Shown: positions 6,286 to 13,266 of the stretch, one piece after another
Layout: every line of letters starts with the position of its first letter
How positions within the stretch are numbered: the first letter of the stretch is position 1
Assembly (NCBI GenBank): GCA_026387405.1
Contig: JAPLLV010000026.1
Location: 1-33,969, forward strand
Direction: 5' to 3'
DNA: 33,969 nucleotides
Origin: Candidatus Omnitrophota bacterium
Lineage (GTDB): Bacteria; Omnitrophota; Gorgyraeia; Gygaellales; Profunditerraquicolaceae
Made by a program: the position numbers and the translations under genes
Notes under the pieces: generated by a model
The model's database searches: none
What the model was told of the DNA's origin: nothing
Seen by the model: only the letters and a program-made list of their open reading frames with translations

Positions 6286-7832
6286 TATTCCTCTCTGACC
6301 ACACGACCGCTAAATGTCTCAAGGGCGCTTTTTATAACCGGATTATCGCTCTTCGATGAAACGTCTTTGGAAAGTATAAAATTGACTTTCAGCGAGGCAT
6401 TACAGACCTGGCCGGCTATTTTTTCAATGATCGCGCGGTTGTCCTTCTCTTCCAATGACTCCTTGTGCAAGGAACAATCCTTGGGAAAAGCCACCAGGAG
6501 TATGTTGTTTTCCGATTTCACCGGGACCCCTTCGCTTAAGTAGGTACCGATATGCATCTTGACCTTGCTCACCGCCTCCACAATATCATGCCAGAGCCTT
6601 TTTACTTCGTCTAAAGGCACGGACGGGCCCGAAGGCGCCGGCGGATCGGATTGCGGCGCAGGCAAGGGATCATCAGGATGCCTATGCACGGATTTCGCGG
6701 GCCTTACATCATCCACAGGATCATGCCGCCCCACGGACTTTTTATCCTGGGTCAGTTTAACCAGGCTGATCTCTAAAGGTATGCGCACTGATTCCATGCG
6801 CCTGGACATCTCCTGGGCATTGATCATGGTAGTGAAGGCGCTGAATATCTCTTCCAGGGTAAAACTATCCGCCTGTTTCAGTAATGTTTCGCATATATCC
6901 TGAGGCAGGTCGATCAGCTTTGAGTCGGCCCGGGAAATCTTGGCTACCATAAGGTTACGGAAATGCTCGATCAGGCTGCTTAAAAGAACGGCGATATCCT
7001 TACCACTGTCAATAATAGAATCCAGCAATTTAAGCGCGGAAAGCGAATCCTTCTTGATAATCGCGTCTGTGAGCGCGAATAGCGACTCCTGCTCAACCAG
7101 GCCCAACACGGAAATCACGTCTTTTAAGGAGATCTTATCCTTAGAAAATGAGGCGAGCTGATCCAGGACCGACTCCGCATCCCTGAGAGAGCCGTCGCTG
7201 GCCCTGGCAATAGCGAAGATCACATCCTTATCTATATCCAGGCCTTCGGCTTTACTGATACGCTCCAACTGGCCGATGATCTCCATAACCGATATGCGCC
7301 GGAAATCAAAACGCTGGCACCTGGAGAGTATGGTGGGGATTACCTTGTGGGGATGGGTAGTGGCAAAGATAAACCTGACAAATTCAGGCGGCTCCTCGAG
7401 CGTCTTAAGCAGGGCGTTAAAACCGTCGGTGGTTATCTGATGCACCTCATCGATGATATAGATCTTATATTTTCCCTGCACCGGGGCGAACTTTACGCTT
7501 TCCCTTAACGCCCGTATCTCGTCTATGCCGCGGTTAGAGGCCCCGTCGATCTCGATGACGTCCAGAGAATTACCTTTAGCTATCTCTACGCAAGAGGCGC
7601 ATTTGCCGCAGGGCTTTATGGTAGGGCCGTCTTTACAATTTAAGGCCTTGGCAAATATCCTGGCAGTAGAGGTCTTACCTGTGCCGCGGGTACCGGCAAA
7701 TAGATAGGCCGAGGCAACGCGGTTATTTTTTATGGCCCCTTTTAGCCTGGTGACAACATCCACCTGGCCGATTATCTCATCGAAATCCTGGGGCCGCCAT
7801 TTTAGGGCAAAAACTGTATAAGACATAGTCAT
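6285..7832 (-). CDS. dnaX: DNA polymerase III subunit tau/gamma
   Basis: This is the 515-aa clamp-loader ATPase. It has Walker A GTRGTGKT (47-54), the zinc module Cys66/Cys75/Cys78/Cys81, Walker B region YIIDEVHQIT, sensor 1 ATTHPHKV and the SRC arginine-finger motif SRCQRF. A proline-rich linker (residues ~375-400) leads to a tau-like C-terminal domain. The length is modest for a tau form. No obvious programmed frameshift slippery run is visible. Start is ATG ACT ATG; either Met1 or Met3 is possible. It heads the dnaX-recR-ABC-F operon. Confidence 0.96.
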   Translation of the reverse strand: MTMSYTVFALKWRPQDFDEIIGQVDVVTRLKGAIKNNRVASAYLFAGTRGTGKTSTARIFAKALNCKDGPTIKPCGKCASCVEIAKGNSLDVIEIDGASNRGIDEIRALRESVKFAPVQGKYKIYIIDEVHQITTDGFNALLKTLEEPPEFVRFIFATTHPHKVIPTILSRCQRFDFRRISVMEIIGQLERISKAEGLDIDKDVIFAIARASDGSLRDAESVLDQLASFSKDKISLKDVISVLGLVEQESLFALTDAIIKKDSLSALKLLDSIIDSGKDIAVLLSSLIEHFRNLMVAKISRADSKLIDLPQDICETLLKQADSFTLEEIFSAFTTMINAQEMSRRMESVRIPLEISLVKLTQDKKSVGRHDPVDDVRPAKSVHRHPDDPLPAPQSDPPAPSGPSVPLDEVKRLWHDIVEAVSKVKMHIGTYLSEGVPVKSENNILLVAFPKDCSLHKESLEEKDNRAIIEKIAGQVCNASLKVNFILSKDVSSKSDNPVIKSALETFSGRVVREE

Positions 7833-7878
7833 AAAAAACCTTTAACCCGATAGAGAACAAAGGCTCTCTAAGAGGGAT

Positions 7879-8031
7879 TTACTTAACCGCATAGGGAGAA
7901 ATGCGAACAGTTTTACCGTTTTCCCACACCGCCAACGGCCGACCAGTCTTCTTATGCCGCTCTACAACTGCCCGCACCGCTTTTTTTAATGCCGCTTCAG
8001 CCTTATCCTGCAATGACATCCTTTTCTTCAT
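7879..8031 (-). CDS. 50-aa partner protein of zeta-like toxin (putative antitoxin)
   Basis: This gene is too short for the ORF track. The translation starts MKKRMSLQDKAEAALKKAV and ends VRISPYAVK. It has an amphipathic helical N-terminal half and a GRPLAVWENGK strand segment. The ATG lies 3 bases after the stop of the zeta-like gene, and a GAGGTAATAA stretch gives a ribosome site overlapping the toxin stop. Small proteins of this general look (ALKKAV...TGRPLAVW) accompany stand-alone zeta-like kinases, so an antitoxin role is plausible. That role is inferred from size and position. Confidence 0.75.
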   Translation of the reverse strand: MKKRMSLQDKAEAALKKAVRAVVERHKKTGRPLAVWENGKTVRISPYAVK

Positions 8032-8034
8032 TTA

Positions 8035-8610
8035 TTACCTCGCGCTTCTTTGAACTATCGTAAATAAATCATCATTTACCACTTCCCTGTGGCCGTTTCG
8101 TCTTTTTGCGATCAATATAGGCTTTGCCTTAGAATTATCAAATAACATCCAGGAATCAAACAATGTATCATACAGGCTGAAGAAATTACTAATGCCACGG
8201 ACAAACCGTCTACGAACATCTTCAGCAGGTACATTATGCCCGCCTTCTGCAACCCTATCTTTAATGCGCGCTATTGCTAATTCCGGACTAGGAATCCAGA
8301 GAAAAAAAAGATGCAGTGCGTAACCTTTCGACTTTAATCCGGTGAGCAAACTTACATAAGATTTACCGGACAGGGTGGTCTCAAAAGCAAAATCAGCGCC
8401 GCGATTGCCATATTCATGGATCTGCTGCAGTACGAGCTTGCCGGCCTTAATAGCAGCAGCACGAGGCTCAAACGGGGCTAACCCTTGAGCAATAAGGTCG
8501 GCATTTACGAAGTTCGGGCACTTTACATAATCCGGCAAAAACATCTTTGCAAAAGTCGTCTTACCCGATCCGTTCGGTCCTGCAATAATATAAACTGCTT
8601 TATTTTTCAC
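8035..8610 (-). CDS. Zeta-toxin-like P-loop kinase
   Basis: This 191-aa protein has Walker A GPNGSGKT (11-18), the zeta-family stretch NADLIAQGLAPFEP, a FAFETTLSG segment and an IPSPELAIARIKDRVAEGGHNVP lid-like region with basic residues. Zeta toxins phosphorylate UDP-GlcNAc and block cell-wall synthesis; related stand-alone proteins may phosphorylate other substrates. The start is GTG at 8610 with a weak ribosome site. It precedes the 50-aa partner by 3 bp, giving a toxin-first order unlike classical epsilon-zeta. It follows tRNA-Ser, a common insertion site. Confidence 0.85.
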   Translation of the reverse strand: MKNKAVYIIAGPNGSGKTTFAKMFLPDYVKCPNFVNADLIAQGLAPFEPRAAAIKAGKLVLQQIHEYGNRGADFAFETTLSGKSYVSLLTGLKSKGYALHLFFLWIPSPELAIARIKDRVAEGGHNVPAEDVRRRFVRGISNFFSLYDTLFDSWMLFDNSKAKPILIAKRRNGHREVVNDDLFTIVQRSAR

Positions 8611-8747
8611 ATCTGTCTCTATTAGCCCAACAAACCCCGCCCACTATAACCAACCAGGGTTCGCCTGAACGTCAATAAATACGCACCCATTTGCAATCGA
8701 ACCGAAAGAACCACGAAAAAGGCTCCGATGGCTCGAATTGGTATAAT

Positions 8748-8841
8748 TGGCGGAGAGGGCGAGATTTGAACTCGCGAGACAGCTTTTCAACCGTCCAGCG
8801 GTTTAGCAAACCGCCGCACTAGACCACTATGCGACCTCTCC
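8748..8841 (-). tRNA. tRNA-Ser(GCU)
   Basis: On the minus strand GGAGAGGTCGCATAGTGGTC starts a type II tRNA. The acceptor is GGAGAGG/CCTCTCC, the anticodon arm CGGTTTGCTAAACCG (anticodon GCU), followed by a long variable arm, T-arm GCGAGTTCAAATCTCGC and encoded CCA. Its first base is also the last base of the homing endonuclease stop codon. Confidence 0.95.
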
Positions 8842-9614
8842 TAAAATCTTTTCCATCTATCCAAGAACTTTGTATTACTTGAGCCCACTATCGAAAGATA
8901 TTTATTCACTTCCGCTTTCGCAGAAACCGTAATATGCACGCCTTTCAAAGAAGTTTTAATTCCCAGATTCGAAAAAATCTCATAGGCCGATCTAAGCAAA
9001 GGCTTAGAACAGCTGGTAAAATCCAGCTTTAGATACTCATACCATTTATTATTAACTTTATATCTATGGCAGTAAAGACTACCGTCTGTATCAACGAGTC
9101 CGCGAAGACAAGCCTTCTGGAATTCCACATCACTCATAATCCAAGCGGGAATATCTACCTGATTTTTAACCTTGTTGCCTGCTTTGAGTCCCTGCTTCAG
9201 AAGAAAAGCGATAACGCTCGCGCTACTGATAACTATATCAGCTCCCAGGCTATCTTTTCTCTTTGAAATTTTATGCTCAACAGCGAATAAACGTTTAATG
9301 AGCCTGGCTACATGCTCCGCAAATTCCCAATCAGTCTTATAATTAAACGAAATAGTGAGCTGATATTTACTGCGAATGCCCCCATCTCCCAGCATGATAC
9401 CAATTAACTTAGCTAATTCAACGCTTCGTGAAGGCTTTTTTATTTCTTTTAGAGTAACGAAATTCCGCTCCCGAGCAAGATCCGGATGCAATCTAAAAAA
9501 ATCACAAGTGCGCTTACCGCCCTTGCTTCTTCCTTCCGGCGTGCCGGGATTGCCATATAACTCAACACGCCTTAAACCACCTAATCTTGATCTAGCAGCT
9601 CGTGAAATTACCAT
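8841..9614 (-). CDS. LAGLIDADG homing endonuclease, freestanding
   Basis: This 257-aa protein has two LAGLIDADG-type motifs: LAKLIGIMLGDGGI and CLRGLVDTDGSLY. Each carries the catalytic acidic residue, so it should act as a two-repeat monomer. The N-terminal region (GRSKGGKRTCDFFRLHPDLA) is basic and probably binds DNA. It is not inside an intron or intein: it lies between tadA (15 bp upstream) and tRNA-Ser. Its TAG stop overlaps the first base of the tRNA. A GGAGG lies ~25 nt before the ATG, so the start may be misplaced. The likely target is the tRNA-Ser locus, by inference. Confidence 0.88.
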   Translation of the reverse strand: MVISRAARSRLGGLRRVELYGNPGTPEGRSKGGKRTCDFFRLHPDLARERNFVTLKEIKKPSRSVELAKLIGIMLGDGGIRSKYQLTISFNYKTDWEFAEHVARLIKRLFAVEHKISKRKDSLGADIVISSASVIAFLLKQGLKAGNKVKNQVDIPAWIMSDVEFQKACLRGLVDTDGSLYCHRYKVNNKWYEYLKLDFTSCSKPLLRSAYEIFSNLGIKTSLKGVHITVSAKAEVNKYLSIVGSSNTKFLDRWKRF

Positions 9615-9629
9615 AAAGCTTGGCTTGTT

Positions 9630-10106
9630 CTATTGATTTCCTCCAGATCTCTTTTTCCTAAAAAAACTGCTCAAAAGCGAGCCGCACTCTTTTTCTAAGA
9701 ACCCGCCTTTTACCTTTATGCGGTGATTTAATTTTTTGCTGTTGGCGATATTAAATACCGACCCGCAGGCGCCTGTCTTAGGATCTTTGGCGCCGAAATA
9801 GATATTTTTTACCCGCGCCAGGACCAGCGCTCCGGCGCACATCGAGCACGGCTCAATTGTAACATAGAGCGACGCAGCATTCAACCACTTTGTACCCAGG
9901 TAATTAGCGGCAGAGGTCAAGGCAAGCATCTCGGCATGGGCGGTGGGATCCTTGAGGCATTCTATCTGATTATGGGCGCGGGCGATTATTTTTCCTTCAT
10001 AGACAATCACTGCGCCTACCGGCACTTCATCTTCTTCAAAAGCCTTCTGCGCTTCCTTTAAAGCCTCCCGCATCGAAAACTGATCTAACTTAATTATCTT
10101 TTGCAC
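9630..10106 (-). CDS. tadA: tRNA adenosine(34) deaminase TadA
   Basis: This 158-aa cytidine-deaminase-fold enzyme has zinc ligands His57 (HAE motif, catalytic Glu59) and Cys87/Cys90 (PCSMCAGA). It converts A34 of tRNA-Arg(ACG) to inosine so that one tRNA reads CGU, CGC and CGA. That very tRNA lies ~60 bp upstream on the same strand. The GTG start lies in a repetitive stretch with no clear ribosome site; Met12 is an alternative. Free adenine or guanine deaminases share the fold, but the length, EVPVGAVIV and FGAKDPKTGACGS segments fit TadA. Confidence 0.94.
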   Translation of the reverse strand: MQKIIKLDQFSMREALKEAQKAFEEDEVPVGAVIVYEGKIIARAHNQIECLKDPTAHAEMLALTSAANYLGTKWLNAASLYVTIEPCSMCAGALVLARVKNIYFGAKDPKTGACGSVFNIANSKKLNHRIKVKGGFLEKECGSLLSSFFRKKRSGGNQ

Positions 10107-10168
10107 CGTGAACCGAAAGCTTTAAGCTGTGAACTGTCAACTTTAAACTGTCAACTGTGAACTAAAAG
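10107..10168. repeat. Tandem/inverted word-like repeat between tRNA-Arg and tadA
   Basis: The stretch iterates near-copies of GTGAACTGTCAACTTTAAACTG, mixing direct and inverted units such as AGCTTTAAGCT. It resembles the iterated repeat inside atpC in style but not in sequence. No open frame lies here beyond the extreme tadA 5' end. Confidence 0.6.
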
Positions 10169-10242
10169 TGCGCCCAGTTGGAATCGAACCAACAACAACC
10201 AGCTCCGTAGGCTGATGCTCTATCCAATTGAGCTATGGGCGC
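10169..10242 (-). tRNA. tRNA-Arg(ACG)
   Basis: On the minus strand GCGCCCATAGCTCAATTGGA begins a complete cloverleaf. The acceptor is GCGCCCA/TGGGCGC, the anticodon loop CTACGGA (anticodon ACG), and the T-arm GTTGGTTCGATTCCAAC, with discriminator A. CCA is not encoded, unlike the Asn and Ser tRNAs in this window. A34 is the substrate of the adjacent tadA product. Confidence 0.95.
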
Positions 10243-10284
10243 AGTATTCTTATTTAATCCATAGCTCATAAATCCTCTTTCCAA

Positions 10285-10347
10285 CAAGCCTCGCGTTTTC
10301 TGCGAGGCGAAGTCCCGTACGCTTTTTACGGGATTGAGCTATGGGCG
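10285..10347. repeat. Double-hairpin element beside a duplicated tRNA-Arg 5' fragment
   Basis: GCCTCGCgttttctGCGAGGC and GTCCCGTacgctttttACGGGA-type hairpins are followed by ATTGAGCTATGGGCGC (10332-10347). The last piece is an exact copy of the first 16 bases of tRNA-Arg (10227-10242, minus strand). A short inverted copy CCATAGCTC also lies at 10258-10266. The stretch carries no gene. Confidence 0.7.
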
Positions 10348-10389
10348 CGTGAACTTTTTGGCTATAGGGGCAGGATGCGTAGATTAATA

Positions 10390-10683
10390 CTAGGTTGTAA
10401 ATATAGCTTTAGTAAGATAAACACAAAATTTAATATTATACAGGGAAAGCACGATCATTATTGGCCCGACGAGCCTGTTATGATTTATCATCCATAAGTC
10501 GAATAATGGCTGGGTGTTACCTAAATTCGCAGAATTGGACTGAGTGAAATTAAAGCTGAGTACCTCTTCTATCTTGACATATAATTCTACAAAGAAGGTG
10601 AATAATACGCTTATTATCAGGGTAGAACCGTAAACAAAATATACCAGGACGGTCAATAATACCCTTCCCTCGGCCGACCCCAT
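10390..10683 (-). CDS. Small two-helix membrane protein, unknown
   Basis: This 97-aa protein is not recognised. It has two long hydrophobic segments: residues ~8-32 (VLLTVLVYFVYGSTLIISVLFTFFV) and ~70-92 (LVGPIMIVLSLYNIKFCVYL). Between them is a polar, asparagine-rich loop, NFTQSNSANLGNT. A GAGGTG ribosome site stands 7 bases before the ATG, and promoter-like hexamers lie upstream, which supports a real gene. The neighbours give no functional clue. Confidence 0.6.
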   Translation of the reverse strand: MGSAEGRVLLTVLVYFVYGSTLIISVLFTFFVELYVKIEEVLSFNFTQSNSANLGNTQPLFDLWMINHNRLVGPIMIVLSLYNIKFCVYLTKAIFTT

Positions 10684-10733
10684 AATTGCACCTCGCTTTC
10701 CAGTGATACTAAAGCTTAATGTGCCTCATGGTT

Positions 10734-10780
10734 ATTATAACTTAAAAAGCTATTTATACCAGAATTTTATTAAAAAGCAA
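10734..10780 (-). promoter_or_regulatory. Putative promoter for the small membrane protein gene
   Basis: On the minus strand TTGCTT (10780-10775) and TATAAA (10758-10753) are 16 bases apart. A second TATAAT stands at 10739-10734. They lie 50-95 bases before the ATG in an AT-rich gap that is otherwise empty. Confidence 0.45.
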
Positions 10781-10812
10781 CGTAATTATAGATAAGTCGG
10801 CCTCGGACTCCG

Positions 10813-11874
10813 TCATAGCTCGATCAAATTATATTCCAGGCTGCCCATGCCTTTTTTGGCCGCGTAGTCGAACATCGACTCAGGGACTTTTCTTATATCG
10901 GAGAAAAAATCCGTCTTTTTATGCCTGTTCGCCAGATCCATGGTAGCCTTATCAAGGCTCAAGATATCCCGGGAAGCCAATATCCCAAAGTCATGCGAGA
11001 CCATTTTTTCGTTCTTATTGGAAATGCAATCGCATTCTTTGGTGATATCAAAGGCAAAAGAGATAAAGAATTTATTCTTGAATTTTTGAAGTATGGTATT
11101 CGCTACCTCCGCCATCCTCCGGCAAAAAGTATGCGGGTCTTCCCCCCAGTTGATATAGACGGCGTCAAATTTACAGGCGCAGAGGCATTCTCCGCAGCCC
11201 ACGCATTTGCGCTGGTCAATAAAGGCCTTACCGTCTTTAAAAGATATAGCCTCAACCGGACAAATGGCGATACAACAACCGCAGGCAGTACAATTCTTCG
11301 TGATAACCGACGGCTTCAGCGAAGAATGCTGCACCTGCTTTGTAGCCCTGGAACTCATACCCATGGCCACATTCTTTATTGCCCCGGCAAAACCGGAAAC
11401 TATATGGCCGGTGGGGTGCGTTAGCACCAGGAGGCTTTCCAGCATTCCCACAAAAGAAGGAACTTTCACCTTATGCATATCCGGGCCGGCTATGGTAAGT
11501 TCCCTCCCGTCATTGCCCAAAAGCCCGTCGGCTATGACAAACGGAGCGCCGATATTAGAATAACCAAAGCCTTTATCCTGGACCAAAGTCAAATGGTCTA
11601 CCGCATTCTGCCGAGACCCCCGGTAGATGACGCAGGTGTCAAAAAGAAACGGCTTTGCCCCATCCTTCTTTATTCCAGAGATCACCGGTCTCACCAAGTC
11701 GGGGCTCAGGTTATACACGCAGGCAGAATCTCCGATAGTGATCTTGACCGGAACGATCTCTTCTTTCTTATAGACCATAAACTGTCCCGTTGCCTCAAGA
11801 AGTTTTTCCAGCGCCCGGACCCTGCCTTCGGGAGTACTCTGGTCCGACTTAACAAAATAAACATCGCTTTTCAT
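10813..11874 (-). CDS. DUF362 protein with C-terminal 2[4Fe-4S] ferredoxin module
   Basis: This 353-aa cytoplasmic iron-sulfur protein has a DUF362 fold over residues ~35-190 (FLFDTCVIYRGSRQ; GFAGAIKNVAMG). Two 4Fe-4S motifs follow: CTACGCCIAICP and CVGCGECLCAC. A C-terminal domain of ~110 residues continues the DUF362 pattern. Such proteins are common in anaerobes; their substrate is unknown and a redox role is the safe statement. GGAGG precedes the ATG closely. It lies 45 bp downstream of the MFS gene and may be the last gene of the export operon. Confidence 0.88.
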   Translation of the reverse strand: MKSDVYFVKSDQSTPEGRVRALEKLLEATGQFMVYKKEEIVPVKITIGDSACVYNLSPDLVRPVISGIKKDGAKPFLFDTCVIYRGSRQNAVDHLTLVQDKGFGYSNIGAPFVIADGLLGNDGRELTIAGPDMHKVKVPSFVGMLESLLVLTHPTGHIVSGFAGAIKNVAMGMSSRATKQVQHSSLKPSVITKNCTACGCCIAICPVEAISFKDGKAFIDQRKCVGCGECLCACKFDAVYINWGEDPHTFCRRMAEVANTILQKFKNKFFISFAFDITKECDCISNKNEKMVSHDFGILASRDILSLDKATMDLANRHKKTDFFSDIRKVPESMFDYAAKKGMGSLEYNLIEL

Positions 11875-11919
11875 AATCCTGCCTCCACCGACCCTGGGGT
11901 TAGGGATCCGCGCATCAAT

Positions 11920-13266
11920 CTATTTTTCGGGTAAGACCTCGATCCCGGAAGCCGCGCCTATTCCCAGAGCCACTTCCGGAATAATGCCCTTTTTTATGTA
12001 TATCGGGTGTATCTTTTCTCTCAATGAAGGGAGTTTCCTGATAAATAAAAAGCCGCCGATTATGCAGCAGGCGCCTCCGATCATCAAGGTATGCGGCGCC
12101 CCTATTTTTTGAGCCAGGCTGCCCGCCAGCAGGCATCCGAACGGAGACATACCCATAAAAGCCATGGTATAAAAACTCATCACCCTGCCGCGCTTGTCTT
12201 CCTCGACGATGGTTTGTAAAACCGTATTGCTGGCTGCCATTTGCACCATCATAGCAAAGCCGGCCACAAAAATAACCGCCATGGAAAACCATAAGACTCT
12301 CGAAAAAGAAAACACGAAAACCCCAAGGCCAAAAAGAACCGAGGACTGGGCGATTATTCTTCCCAGCCCCACAACGCTCTTCCTCCCCGCCAGATAGATG
12401 GCGCCTGTTAAAGCGCCGATACCGGACATCGCGATGAGAAAACCGAGGGTTTTGGGGCCGCCGTGAAAAATATCCCTGGCAAAAATAGGCATTAAAACCT
12501 GATATGGCACGCCCATTAAGCTGACCAGGGCAAGAAGCATAAGGATATCTTTAATGGGGGAAAAGTTAAAGACATAAACAAACCCTTCTTTTAGATCATG
12601 CAGGACATGGTGCGAGAACGGCCTTCTTTCTTTTGGGGCTATCCTCATCGCCAGGAGCGATACTATAACGGCAATATAGCTTATGGCATTAAACAAGAAA
12701 CACACGCCCTCTCCCAGGACGGCGATAAGAATACCGGCTACTGAAGGGCCTATCATGCGGGCGAGATTAACCACCGAGGAATTTAAGGCTATGGCATTGC
12801 CAAGATCGCTCTTATCTTCGATCATTTCTATGGTAAATGCCTGGCGCACGGGGATATCAAAGGAATTTATCAGGCCAAGGAATAAACTTAAAACCAGGAT
12901 CTGCCATACCGCGATATGGTGGGAAAAGACCAGGACCGACAAAACAGCAGCCTGCAGCATTGCCAGCGTTTGCGTGACGATCAAGATACGATGCCGGTTG
13001 TATCTATCCGCAACTACCCCGGCAAATGGAGACAATAAAAATGCCGGGATCTGTCCCGCGAACCCGACTATGCCAAGCAATAATGCCGAGTTGGTAAGCC
13101 GATACACCAGCCAGCTCATGGCTACCTGCTGCATCCAGGTGCCGACCAGGGATATGCTCTGTCCGCCGAAAAATAGACGGTAATTTCTATGCTTCAGGGC
13201 GCGAAAGACAAACCTGAAATTTTCCAGGTTATAAGCGCCGCGAAACCGGGCTTCCTTTTTTATCAT
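11920..13266 (-). CDS. MFS transporter (EntS/MFS_3-like)
   Basis: This 448-aa inner-membrane protein has about 12 hydrophobic helices. The N-terminus (NYRLFFGGQSISLVGTWMQQVAMSWLVYRLT) and ADRYNRHRILI loop are typical of the enterobactin-exporter-like MFS group. It is probably a proton-driven exporter of a small molecule. Its ATG overlaps the macB stop by 4 bp, so it is translationally coupled to the tripartite pump and probably exports a related compound. The substrate cannot be read from the sequence. Confidence 0.92.
   Translation of the reverse strand: MIKKEARFRGAYNLENFRFVFRALKHRNYRLFFGGQSISLVGTWMQQVAMSWLVYRLTNSALLLGIVGFAGQIPAFLLSPFAGVVADRYNRHRILIVTQTLAMLQAAVLSVLVFSHHIAVWQILVLSLFLGLINSFDIPVRQAFTIEMIEDKSDLGNAIALNSSVVNLARMIGPSVAGILIAVLGEGVCFLFNAISYIAVIVSLLAMRIAPKERRPFSHHVLHDLKEGFVYVFNFSPIKDILMLLALVSLMGVPYQVLMPIFARDIFHGGPKTLGFLIAMSGIGALTGAIYLAGRKSVVGLGRIIAQSSVLFGLGVFVFSFSRVLWFSMAVIFVAGFAMMVQMAASNTVLQTIVEEDKRGRVMSFYTMAFMGMSPFGCLLAGSLAQKIGAPHTLMIGGACCIIGGFLFIRKLPSLREKIHPIYIKKGIIPEVALGIGAASGIEVLPEK

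Noticed and set aside
8611-8747. Possible tRNA remnant (GGTTCGATTGCAAATGGGTG on the minus strand)
   Set aside because: Only a T-arm-like stretch is visible; no acceptor or anticodon arm could be paired with it. I see no gene in this 137-bp gap.
10107-10168. CRISPR-like array
   Set aside because: The repeated words are too short and lack regular unique spacers; no cas genes occur in the window.
11915-12292. Minus-strand 125-aa ORF
   Set aside because: It lies in another frame of the MFS gene, whose translation is clearly the real one.
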